From NCBI GenBank assembly GCA_905479965.1, contig CAJQOR010000291.1:1-5575 (forward strand): DNA of 5,575 bases. The letters are read 5' to 3'. Source of the DNA: an uncultured Rhizobiaceae group bacterium (GTDB lineage: Bacteria; Pseudomonadota; Alphaproteobacteria; Rhizobiales; Rhizobiaceae). The translations under genes were made by a program, and so were the position numbers. Below, one piece after another: positions 1 to 5,006 of the stretch (the stretch's first letter is position 1; every line of letters begins with the position of its first letter). The notes below the pieces were generated by a model. It did no database searches and was not told the origin of the DNA. It was given only the letters and a program-made list of their open reading frames with translations.

Positions 1-1006
1 CTGCTGCAGATATATATATAGCGTAATTGTTGGTCGCAATCATAGGAAGCACACCGATGGAAATGGCTGTTATCACCATTAGCGCACAATACGATCCACG
101 TAGACCAAAATTGGATGTGAGCCAACCTGCAAGAAACCCAAATATTCCGGCGATCCCCAAGACACTCCAGAAAATTATACGTATCTTATCCCCATTTCCG
201 GCGTCGTAGAGCAAATCAACCGCAAAAGTCCAGTAGGCGCTGCTTGCCAAACCGTATAAAAAAGCGACCCAAAACAACGGCCTTGCTCTATCGCTTTTCA
301 TCACAGCACGAAAACCTGCATCTATAGGATCAATTTCCTGTTGCGATACCGTACCTTTTGCAACAGATTGGGAGGGTTTGGTGGTAAAAAAGTTCCATAT
401 ACTAGCAAGCAAAGCTAAGCATGCGAAAATGATATAGGCACTACGCCAATCAAAGGCTGAAAACAAAACAATTGGACCAGCAAGCGCAACACCAAACCCT
501 GTACCTGAATTAATCCAAGCATATATACGATCCTGATGTTGTTCTTTAATGCGCTTAACAATGATGACTGAAAATGGTGGATAGCTAAACCCCGGAGACG
601 TGCCGGCAATGAATATGGCCAGCAATAAAGTTATGCCGCTGTCTGCAAACCCGACCATCAACATACCCAGACACGCTGCCAACCCTCCCAACACGATAGG
701 TAAGCGCGGCCCAAACTTTCTAGATATCCAGGCCGCTGTTAATGTTGCGCATAAATAGCCGATGTAAGACGAGCCTGCGACTAATCCAATTACATCCGGC
801 GACAATGATAAATCACGGGAAATATCGGGAACAAACAAGCCAAAGCCATAGCGGGCAAGGCCAAATGTCACTGCGACAATGGCCAAGCCTGCAAAGGTGA
901 AGTTTCGTGCTTGTTGCTCCAAAAATTCTCCATGATGAGACGGATCGGAAGACGGTGAATTATCCAGCACTTCTGAAAGATTGGACCCATTACCGACATT
1001 TAGCAT
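1..1006 (-). CDS. MFS transporter, YbfB/YjiJ-like (3' end outside the window)
   Basis: The frame is open from the ATG at 1006 to the window edge, giving 335 residues of a multi-pass inner-membrane carrier. A polar N-terminal tail (about 35 residues) is followed by the first helix, which ends in ARYGFGLFVPDI (51-62). That signature is typical of YbfB/YjiJ-type major facilitator proteins. A motif-A-like loop, ISRKFGPR, lies at 94-101 between helices 2 and 3. A long polar central loop (about 208-242) separates the two helix bundles, and about ten helices are visible before the edge. The start is supported by GGAG (complement of 1015-1018) 8 nt upstream. The gene begins 17 bp after the methyltransferase stop, so the two are almost certainly co-transcribed. 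Inference: it moves the methyltransferase product or substrate across the membrane. Direction and substrate cannot be read from sequence. MFS membership is secure; the subfamily is from motif memory. Confidence 0.92.
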   Translation of the reverse strand, partial: MLNVGNGSNLSEVLDNSPSSDPSHHGEFLEQQARNFTFAGLAIVAVTFGLARYGFGLFVPDISRDLSLSPDVIGLVAGSSYIGYLCATLTAAWISRKFGPRLPIVLGGLAACLGMLMVGFADSGITLLLAIFIAGTSPGFSYPPFSVIIVKRIKEQHQDRIYAWINSGTGFGVALAGPIVLFSAFDWRSAYIIFACLALLASIWNFFTTKPSQSVAKGTVSQQEIDPIDAGFRAVMKSDRARPLFWVAFLYGLASSAYWTFAVDLLYDAGNGDKIRIIFWSVLGIAGIFGFLAGWLTSNFGLRGSYCALMVITAISIGVLPMIATNNYAIYISAA

Positions 1007-1023
1007 GTCTAACGCTCCGAAAT

Positions 1024-2097
1024 TTAGTTGCGCAATGATATCTGAAACAACAAAGTTTCGTCTTGTGTGAGCGTCTCTTCTACAATTTTAAAGTGTTTAT
1101 TGATTACACGATACGCCTGATATTGCGAAAAATCAAACTTTAAACAATAGTTTGAGACAAACAATTTTCGGCTACGTTCTGCATCTAAAAACTCTTCGCA
1201 CAAAATAGCGGCAAAGATATATTCCCCATCAGATGTCTGGACTGGAAGCAGATAAAAACGCCCCACAGAAATGGCGCTATCTTTGACCCCTTGCTCAAAT
1301 GCAATGCGGGAGAAACGCTGCATCATGGGGTTACGGTAGAAACTTGAGATATTCGCCGCATTGGCATTACTATAAAGCTGAACCTCCGATAAAAGCATAT
1401 CATCTTTGCGCGCAATTTGCTGTAACCAGTTCGTGATCGTATACGGATCATCATTACCTTCTTGAAAACCAAGCATAGTAATTAGCGCAGGTTCAACAGT
1501 TTGCCCCAAATGCGCGTCTAAGGAGAAATCCTCAAACGAAGCGTTGACAAACTCTACGGGTGTTTCACCCAAAATCTCCTCAAAAATCGGACGTAACGGT
1601 GCTTCCGATGCCGGATTGATATCAACTGCGATATATCGCGCAATTTTAACATTATGCTCGCGTAATTTTTGCAAAATGAAACTGGTTTTGATTGGTTCCG
1701 GACCAAGCTCAACATATATAAGTCCTTTTCCATTAAGACGGTTTGCAACCTTCTTTATGCTTATTTCCAGTGCATCTTTAAAACAAATACCTTGCTCATC
1801 GATTTGACCCAGACCCTTCAACGTCAAACCTTGTTTATTTAACGATGCCATCGCATCAACAATCTCAGTCAGATAATCGTGGGTTTGGGTTGGCGCCTCT
1901 TCATCATGATATTTATACTTATTGCTTTGCGTAATAATTTGTTGCGCGGAAAATTCTGTATGCGAATAAAGTGCTTTTTTCACATTCACTTCTAACGTCT
2001 GATTTTCATCTATCTGCTGATCAAATCGGCTGCCAATATCAAAATCCAGGATCGAATTTTCGTTTGTAAAATCTCTTGCTAATACTTTGTCACTCAT
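1024..2097 (-). CDS. SAM-dependent methyltransferase, EgtD-like (Methyltransf_33) family
   Basis: A 357-residue cytosolic enzyme whose central third matches the histidine-specific (EgtD-type) methyltransferase fold. Visible are a SAM-binding motif I, ELGPEPIKT (130-138), where EgtD has ELGSG..KT; an acidic ribose-binding position in YIAVDINP (155-162); and MLGFQEGN (208-215), corresponding to the FLGSTIGN segment of EgtD, where the Asn contacts the substrate. The LLSEVQLY strand (235-242) fills the place of LLLGVDL. Length is close to the family norm (about 320-350). The C-terminal ISCKF region, which carries substrate-binding Glu and Ser in mycobacterial EgtD, reads SNYCLKF here, so histidine is not assured as substrate. 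No EgtB-type sulfoxide synthase is present. I chose the ATG at 2097 because GAGGTGA (complement of 2102-2108) lies 4 nt upstream; an in-frame ATG at 2133 would add 12 residues but has no such SD. It is the first gene of an operon with the MFS transporter and is divergent from the LysR gene. Confidence 0.88.
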   Translation of the reverse strand: MSDKVLARDFTNENSILDFDIGSRFDQQIDENQTLEVNVKKALYSHTEFSAQQIITQSNKYKYHDEEAPTQTHDYLTEIVDAMASLNKQGLTLKGLGQIDEQGICFKDALEISIKKVANRLNGKGLIYVELGPEPIKTSFILQKLREHNVKIARYIAVDINPASEAPLRPIFEEILGETPVEFVNASFEDFSLDAHLGQTVEPALITMLGFQEGNDDPYTITNWLQQIARKDDMLLSEVQLYSNANAANISSFYRNPMMQRFSRIAFEQGVKDSAISVGRFYLLPVQTSDGEYIFAAILCEEFLDAERSRKLFVSNYCLKFDFSQYQAYRVINKHFKIVEETLTQDETLLFQISLRN

Positions 2098-2199
2098 TTT
2101 ATCACCTCGTTTTTCTACAACTTTAGGGAACACTTCAGAAAAACTAGGAGTTTGGCTCGTTAACTAAAAATTAGTATTTGCAGCAAGCCATCACAGATT

Positions 2200-2208
2200 T
2201 TTATAGCA
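2200..2208 (-). promoter_or_regulatory. Extended -10 promoter for the methyltransferase-MFS operon
   Basis: On the minus strand this reads TGC followed by TATAAA, an extended -10 element. The hexamer 17 nt upstream (AAAAGT) is a poor -35, which suggests dependence on an activator. The predicted transcript start is near 2193, leaving a leader of about 95 nt. The 10-5-10 dyad at 2225-2249 would be centred near -44, a common activator position. This is an inference from sequence alone. Confidence 0.4.
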
Positions 2209-2224
2209 GAATAAAAACAGCAAC

Positions 2225-2249
2225 TTTTAAGAGAAACATTCTCTTAAAA
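2225..2249. repeat. Perfect 10-bp inverted repeat with 5-nt spacer (candidate operator)
   Basis: TTTTAAGAGA and TCTCTTAAAA are exact reverse complements separated by AACAT. The dyad lies just upstream of the extended -10 for the methyltransferase operon and overlaps where its -35 would be. No T-tract follows and no gene ends here, so an operator is more likely than a terminator. The binding protein is presumably the adjacent LysR regulator, although the dyad does not have T-N11-A spacing at its centre. Confidence 0.5.
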
Positions 2250-2342
2250 CGCGATTATTGATTAAAATTTGGGCGCTTTTGCGGGAAATACGTACTCTCA
2301 AAAAATGTCTTGAAACGTAAAATTTTATGAAGATGTCCTCGT

Positions 2343-2370
2343 TTGAGACAACAATCTAAGATCGTATACT
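2343..2370 (+). promoter_or_regulatory. Distal sigma70-like promoter for lysR
   Basis: TTGAGA (2343-2348) and TATACT (2365-2370) are separated by 16 nt. The predicted start is near 2377, leaving a leader of about 115 nt before the lysR ATG. A 5-bp inverted repeat, TCGTA/TACGA (2362-2375), overlaps the -10 and could be a regulator site. This is less certain than the proximal promoter. Confidence 0.35.
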
Positions 2371-2411
2371 TACGAACATCTATTTTTAAAGTTTTGTTAA
2401 CGAATTGGGGT

Positions 2412-2429
2412 TGCGATCAGTTAATCGCA
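2412..2429. repeat. Inverted repeat TGCGAT-N6-ATCGCA
   Basis: The perfect 6-bp arms are separated by CAGTTA. The centre lies about 56 bp before the predicted start of the proximal lysR promoter, a plausible position for an autoregulatory site. It contains no T-tract. Its role is inferred from position only. Confidence 0.35.
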
Positions 2430-2438
2430 CTTATTTCG

Positions 2439-2448
2439 AATTGCAATT
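2439..2448. repeat. Palindrome AATTGCAATT over the lysR -35
   Basis: This perfect 10-bp palindrome coincides with the -35 hexamer (TTGCAA) of the proximal lysR promoter, so a protein bound here would block RNA polymerase. A CGAATTG heptamer at its left side (2437-2443) is repeated at 2401-2407. It is a candidate for negative autoregulation, but short AT-rich palindromes also occur by chance. Confidence 0.3.
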
Positions 2449-2470
2449 ACGCTCATCTGGGTGCTATACT
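2441..2470 (+). promoter_or_regulatory. Proximal promoter for lysR (extended -10)
   Basis: TTGCAA (2441-2446) and TATACT (2465-2470) are separated by 18 nt. A TG one base before the -10 makes it an extended -10. The predicted start near 2477 sits just ahead of the AGGAGA ribosome-binding site at 2481-2486. This placement rules out the in-frame GTG at 2461 as the translation start, since it would lie upstream of the transcript. Confidence 0.6.
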
Positions 2471-2493
2471 CGCTTAAGTTAGGAGAAACTACG

Positions 2494-3414
2494 ATGACAA
2501 CCGGACGCTTAAGTATAGAATTGTTGGAAGCATTTGTGACAGTCGCCAAAACGGGCAATGTGACAAAAGCTGGTGATATTTTAAACCGTACCCAACCGTG
2601 TATCTCTACTCAAATTAAGCGCCTAGAAGAACGTGTTGGTAAACCGCTCATTGAGCGTTCAGCACGCACCATTCATCTTACGCAGACCGGACGTATTCTC
2701 CTTGAAAACGCACAAAACATCCTACAGTGTTACGAAACCACGCGCATGCGCCTATCTGTTCCCGAACTCACCGGTGAGATCCGCATTGGCCTACCAGAAT
2801 GGTTTGCAACCGATAAACTACAAACAGTATTCTGTGATTTTGCGCGTGCCCATCCTAGTGTAAGTTTAGACATTACCATCGCGGATAGTGTGACGTTACA
2901 TAACAAGCTCAATGAGGGTGAAATCAGCATCGCAATTGCGTTATCTTCCGATCAACGCCAAGAACCCTTTGATATGGTTGAAGAGCCATTGGTATGGGTG
3001 GCAAGCCAAAAAGATATTATTGATGACAAAGTGCCACTGGTTTTGTTTGAGCATCCCTGTCCTTTCCGCGAACACGTGTTTGAAGCATTGGCATCAGAAG
3101 GTCGTCATTGGGAAGAACGCTTAACAACAACGTCTGTCGCTGTGGCGCAAGTTGCAGTCTCATCCGGCGTTGGAATTTCCGCATTTCCTGCCGGGGCGGT
3201 TCTACCTCATCATAAGGTTTTGCGAGAAGCTGATGGATTTCCGAAGCTTCCATCCGTGAGTTTAGGTGTTTACACACCGTCAAAAGATCAATCGCAAACC
3301 ATTAGCTATTTTGCAGACCATCTGAAGAGCTTCTTATATGACAGCGTCATGCAGCCATCGGTTTTATCTGATCATATCAGCCAGATTAATGGCAACGAAC
3401 TGCGTGTCGTGTAG
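2494..3414 (+). CDS. LysR-type transcriptional regulator
   Basis: A 306-residue cytosolic DNA-binding regulator of standard family length. The N-terminal winged helix-turn-helix is clear: LSIELLEAFVTVAKTGNVTKAG (6-27), then the recognition helix around RTQPCISTQIKRLEERVG (32-49) and LIERSARTIHLTQTG (52-66). A linker helix (about 67-90) leads to a periplasmic-binding-protein-like effector domain beginning GEIRIGLPEW (94-103). The ATG at 2494 is chosen because AGGAGA (2481-2486) lies 7 nt upstream; the in-frame GTG at 2461 overlaps the -10 element. The gene is transcribed away from the methyltransferase-MFS operon, the usual arrangement for a LysR protein and its target. It probably also controls its own promoter, given the palindromes there. 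The inducer is unknown; the methyltransferase substrate or product is the natural guess. Confidence 0.96.
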   Translation: MTTGRLSIELLEAFVTVAKTGNVTKAGDILNRTQPCISTQIKRLEERVGKPLIERSARTIHLTQTGRILLENAQNILQCYETTRMRLSVPELTGEIRIGLPEWFATDKLQTVFCDFARAHPSVSLDITIADSVTLHNKLNEGEISIAIALSSDQRQEPFDMVEEPLVWVASQKDIIDDKVPLVLFEHPCPFREHVFEALASEGRHWEERLTTTSVAVAQVAVSSGVGISAFPAGAVLPHHKVLREADGFPKLPSVSLGVYTPSKDQSQTISYFADHLKSFLYDSVMQPSVLSDHISQINGNELRVV

Positions 3415-3756
3415 TTATACACCCATCAATAACAGCAGCATTGATAACTGCAAATGCTGAAGAAGGTTTCAACCTTGCCATAAAGTTGTCATGTATGGGC
3501 GTTAAGAAATCCCAATCGGATAAAGAAGTTCGTGTAAAATTACGCCCGATATACGAAGATGATGTTGATCGTCTGACAAGTGTATCTTGCGATATTGCAA
3601 CGTATTTTCAAACCGTCACAGTCGCCAATAATTATTGGCGATAAAGTTTACTTCCGTCGGCGGAACTACACTGGCTTAATTCCAACTGCACCCCCCCGCA
3701 GTTAATCGCCTCTACAGCGATATGGAAGCAGCCGGTGTCAGCCGATATCTAACTTA
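3415..3756 (+). pseudogene. Possible decayed gene remnant downstream of lysR
   Basis: No intact gene is visible in this 342-bp gap, but protein-like stretches occur on the plus strand in different frames. From 3441 (TTG, no good SD) to 3644 a 67-residue frame contains KEVRVKLRPIYEDDVDRL. It stops in WR followed by TAA, while the +1 frame continues as IIIGDKVYFRRRNYTGLIPTAPP to a stop at 3704-3706. Past a run of seven C (3691-3697) a third frame reads NRLYSDMEAAGVSRYLTY to a TAG at 3758-3760. This is what a gene broken by frameshifts would look like. I do not recognise the family, and chance open frames are a real alternative. Confidence 0.3.
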
Positions 3757-3773
3757 CTAGATAAGTTTTTTTT
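3751..3773 (+). terminator. Weak terminator-like hairpin between convergent units
   Basis: AACTTA (3751-3756) and TAAGTT (3762-3767) form a 6-bp stem with a 5-nt loop, running into eight consecutive T (3766-3773). The stem is AT-rich and so weak, but the T-tract and the convergent position, at the 3' end of the leftward membrane-protein gene, favour some termination of plus-strand transcription coming from lysR. Confidence 0.35.
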
Positions 3774-4302
3774 GCGCGCTTTCTTCATTGTCAAAGATTG
3801 GACGTGAGAATATATTGCTTAGCGGCCTGCCAAGAAAACTTCCGCTGACAAGACCAAGCAGCGCTGCGAATATAACGACAAACTCCAATGACTGATACGT
3901 TTCAGGGCTCACGGCAGTCAACACGCCTTGCACAAAATTAGCCCAAAAAATCACCATAAAACTTACAAGTGATACCCACTCACCTTTGAGCACCACATGA
4001 CGCTTTTGGCGTTCAAGTAGATTGCGTTTTTGCCAATTGAAAAAACCAACAGCGCTGAGGATATAAATCAATCCAAAGGCCGCCCAAACAATCTCAATAT
4101 GTTCAAGGCTGCTAATTGTCCGTAGCGATAACAACCCCAATAAGGGTGTGAGATAAAATATAAAGATTGGCACTTTGCGGGTGTTAAATGATTTCACACC
4201 GATGAAAATAAGATAAGTCAACAAAAACCAAACCCAAATTGGTGGCCCAAAAATCAATCCTTTTATCCAGCCACTCATAAATTCAAACGTGTGATTTTCC
4301 AT
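3757..4302 (-). CDS. Small multi-pass membrane protein, DUF6622-like
   Basis: A 181-residue protein of unknown function with about five predicted transmembrane helices (roughly 21-37, 44-62, 70-88, 109-130 and 138-158) and a charged tail, DNEESAQKK (171-179). The first helix, GPPIWVWFLLTYLIFIGVKS (19-38), followed by TRKV and a second helix starting FIFYLTPLLGLLSL, resembles the DUF6622 family of proteobacterial inner-membrane proteins; this match is from memory. I prefer the ATG at 4302 because GGGGA (complement of 4311-4315) lies 8 nt upstream; the ATG at 4317 would add five residues with a poorer SD. The gene stands alone, convergent to lysR and divergent from the yjhX operon, so its neighbours give no functional clue. 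Its last codons overlap the weak hairpin at 3751-3773. Confidence 0.85.
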   Translation of the reverse strand: MENHTFEFMSGWIKGLIFGPPIWVWFLLTYLIFIGVKSFNTRKVPIFIFYLTPLLGLLSLRTISSLEHIEIVWAAFGLIYILSAVGFFNWQKRNLLERQKRHVVLKGEWVSLVSFMVIFWANFVQGVLTAVSPETYQSLEFVVIFAALLGLVSGSFLGRPLSNIFSRPIFDNEESAQKKLI

Positions 4303-4560
4303 GATTGCATTCCCCATTTATTTAATCTCAGAAGACAATCACCACATTCAATGTGCGATCAAAAGCAGATATTCGGCAATCACCCCCTTACTTCGTCAAT
4401 GGCAATGATTGCTCACTTCACGCGTCGCCAAATGCATTGGAATTAAACTTTAATTTCTTAAGTTTGATTGTGGTGAATGCGCAACATAGCTGTTTGAACT
4501 TCATCACCCGCGCTCCAGTTACACTTGAGCTAAATCAGCTATCAAGGTAGTTTTGTGCAT
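4303..4560. other. Intergenic region between DUF6622-like gene and yjhX leader
   Basis: This is a divergent spacer without a supported gene. A GTG-started plus-strand frame (4353-4550) has no SD and no recognisable protein character. Two inverted repeats stand out: CACATT-C-AATGTG at 4343-4355, 41 bp upstream of the leftward ATG, and AAACTT/AAGTTT at 4445-4465. The first could be an operator for the membrane-protein gene. The right end carries the candidate promoter of the yjhX operon. Confidence 0.5.
4525..4553 (+). promoter_or_regulatory. Candidate promoter of the yjhX operon
   Basis: TTGAGC (4525-4530) and TAGTTT (4548-4553) are separated by 17 nt. The predicted start near 4560 would place the TTCGGGA hairpin at the very 5' end of the transcript, and a leader of about 190 nt before the yjhX TTG. 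The -10 matches only loosely (TAnnnT). Confidence 0.4.
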
Positions 4561-4561
4561 C

Positions 4562-4580
4562 TTCGGGAATTGGTCCCGAA
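4562..4580 (+). promoter_or_regulatory. 5' leader hairpin, 7-bp perfect stem
   Basis: TTCGGGA (4562-4568) and TCCCGAA (4574-4580) pair perfectly around the loop ATTGG. Five T occur at 4587-4591, but they are separated from the stem by ACGGAG, so a strong intrinsic terminator is unlikely. The GGAG in that gap serves as SD for the leader ORF. A 5'-end stabilising hairpin, or part of a regulatory leader, is more likely. Confidence 0.5.
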
Positions 4581-4591
4581 ACGGAGTTTTT

Positions 4592-4618
4592 ATGTCAGAG
4601 AATGTGGTTCGCCACTAA
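4592..4618 (+). CDS. Putative leader peptide MSENVVRH upstream of yjhX
   Basis: An 8-codon ORF starts at an ATG with a well-placed SD (GGAG at 4583-4586, 5 nt spacing) and ends in TAA at 4616-4618. Its last codons overlap a small hairpin, GTGG-TTCG-CCAC (4604-4615). Immediately after the stop begins an 8-bp stem (4619-4640). A ribosome paused at the end of this ORF would cover the left arm of that stem, as in Erm-type translational attenuators. I recall that E. coli topAI (yjhX) is reported to have an antibiotic-sensing leader ORF, toiL, in its long 5' leader; I cannot compare sequences here. An ORF this short with a good SD can also arise by chance. Confidence 0.42.
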   Translation: MSENVVRH

Positions 4619-4640
4619 GTCTTAGCCTTTAAGCTGAGAC
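4619..4640 (+). promoter_or_regulatory. Leader stem-loop directly after the leader-peptide stop
   Basis: GTCTTAGC (4619-4626) pairs with GCTGAGAC (4633-4640) over 8 bp with one G-U pair and a 6-nt loop (CTTTAA). The core 5-mers recur downstream: GTCTT again at 4721-4725 and GAGAC again at 4738-4742, where the yjhX SD should be. The four segments can pair as 1:2 plus 3:4, or alternatively as 2:3. This is the layout of an attenuator; function is inferred. Confidence 0.45.
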
Positions 4641-4641
4641 A

Positions 4642-4655
4642 TTTTGAATTCAAAA
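4642..4655. repeat. 14-bp perfect palindrome in the yjhX leader
   Basis: TTTTGAATTCAAAA is exactly self-complementary. As DNA it could be an operator; as RNA it gives a 5-bp stem with an AATT loop, immediately after the attenuator-like stem. No T-tract follows directly. Its role is unknown. Confidence 0.4.
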
Positions 4656-4720
4656 CCACCTTTTGTATTTTCATGCAACTGGTTAGCGTTTTGGCATGTT
4701 CAAATGGGTGCAGACCTAGC

Positions 4721-4742
4721 GTCTTTCCCAAATTCTCGAGAC
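4721..4742 (+). promoter_or_regulatory. Possible SD-sequestering hairpin before yjhX
   Basis: GTCTT (4721-4725) can pair with GAGAC (4738-4742; four Watson-Crick pairs and one G-U, 12-nt loop). The GAG within the right arm lies 8 nt upstream of the chosen TTG start and is the only SD-like sequence there. The pairing is weak by itself and gains interest only from the repeated 5-mers upstream. Confidence 0.3.
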
Positions 4743-4748
4743 AAACCA

Positions 4749-5006
4749 TTGAATATTTCAAAGTTAGAACAACGTGCTTTGCACGTGCTCGCGCAAGGTG
4801 GCTCTATCCACTATTGCCGCGGGAAAAATCGTAAAATCAATCACATCACTTGCTACACGCGCGAGGGCTATGTGCTCTCAGATTGTACGCTTGACGTTTT
4901 CACACGGCTTAAAAAACGCCGTTTTATTAGATCAAAAAATGGTGCACCATACCAAGCAACCAAGCTGGGAATGAACGCCGTACTTTCACAATTGGACAAT
5001 AGATAA
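4749..5006 (+). CDS. yjhX: YjhX (TopAI, UPF0386) family toxin
   Basis: An 85-residue protein matching the UPF0386/YjhX family along its length: (M)NISKLEQRALHVLAQGG (1-18), ITCYTREGYVLSDCTLDVFTRLKKRRFI (33-60), NGAPYQATKLG (64-74) and the family-typical C-terminus QLDNR (81-85). E. coli YjhX (TopAI) is also 85 aa; it binds topoisomerase I and inhibits it, and YjhQ is its antitoxin. The C-terminal half reads like a winged-helix fold. The frame is open farther upstream (ATG at 4704, TTG at 4644), but the family's N-terminus aligns with the TTG at 4749, giving exactly the standard length. A weak SD (GAG, 4738-4740) sits 8 nt before it. A rare start and weak SD suit a toxin kept at low translation. 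The stop TAA overlaps the ATG of the next gene (TAATG), implying coupled translation. The extended start at 4704 (100 aa) is the main alternative. Confidence 0.9.
   Translation: MNISKLEQRALHVLAQGGSIHYCRGKNRKINHITCYTREGYVLSDCTLDVFTRLKKRRFIRSKNGAPYQATKLGMNAVLSQLDNR

Larger units (their letters stand above)
2098..2493. promoter_or_regulatory. Divergent regulatory region between methyltransferase and lysR
   Basis: This is an AT-rich 396-bp spacer with no coding frame I can support. It contains promoter-like sites for both directions and at least four perfect inverted repeats, listed separately. LysR-type regulators usually bind in such spacers to control both themselves and the divergent target. 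None of the visible dyads is centred on the classical T-N11-A pattern, so the true LysR box cannot be assigned by eye. Confidence 0.7.

Noticed and set aside
10..21. Short AT dinucleotide run near the left edge
   Set aside because: It lies within the transporter reading frame and encodes part of a helix (AIYIS), so no repeat function is needed.
1544..1807. 87-residue plus-strand frame opposite the methyltransferase
   Set aside because: It is antisense to a clearly recognisable enzyme gene and has no SD or family resemblance.
2098..2133. Upstream ATG start for the methyltransferase (12 extra residues)
   Set aside because: The strong GAGGTGA lies inside this extension and points to the ATG at 2097.
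2461..2493. Upstream GTG start for the LysR gene (11 extra residues)
   Set aside because: The GTG overlaps the -10 region of the proximal promoter and has no SD; the ATG at 2494 has AGGAGA at ideal spacing and gives the normal family N-terminus.
3441..3644. N-terminus of a GNAT acetyltransferase (VKLRPIYEDDVDRL resembles GNAT starts)
   Set aside because: The rest of the frame has no acetyl-CoA motif in any frame; the resemblance is too short to name a family.
4353..4550. GTG-started 65-residue plus-strand frame
   Set aside because: No SD, no recognisable domain, and it overlaps promoter-like and dyad sequence; treated as a chance open frame.
4562..4591. Intrinsic terminator (7-bp stem followed by five T)
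   Set aside because: Six bases, including the leader SD, separate the stem from the T run, and no gene ends just upstream on this strand.
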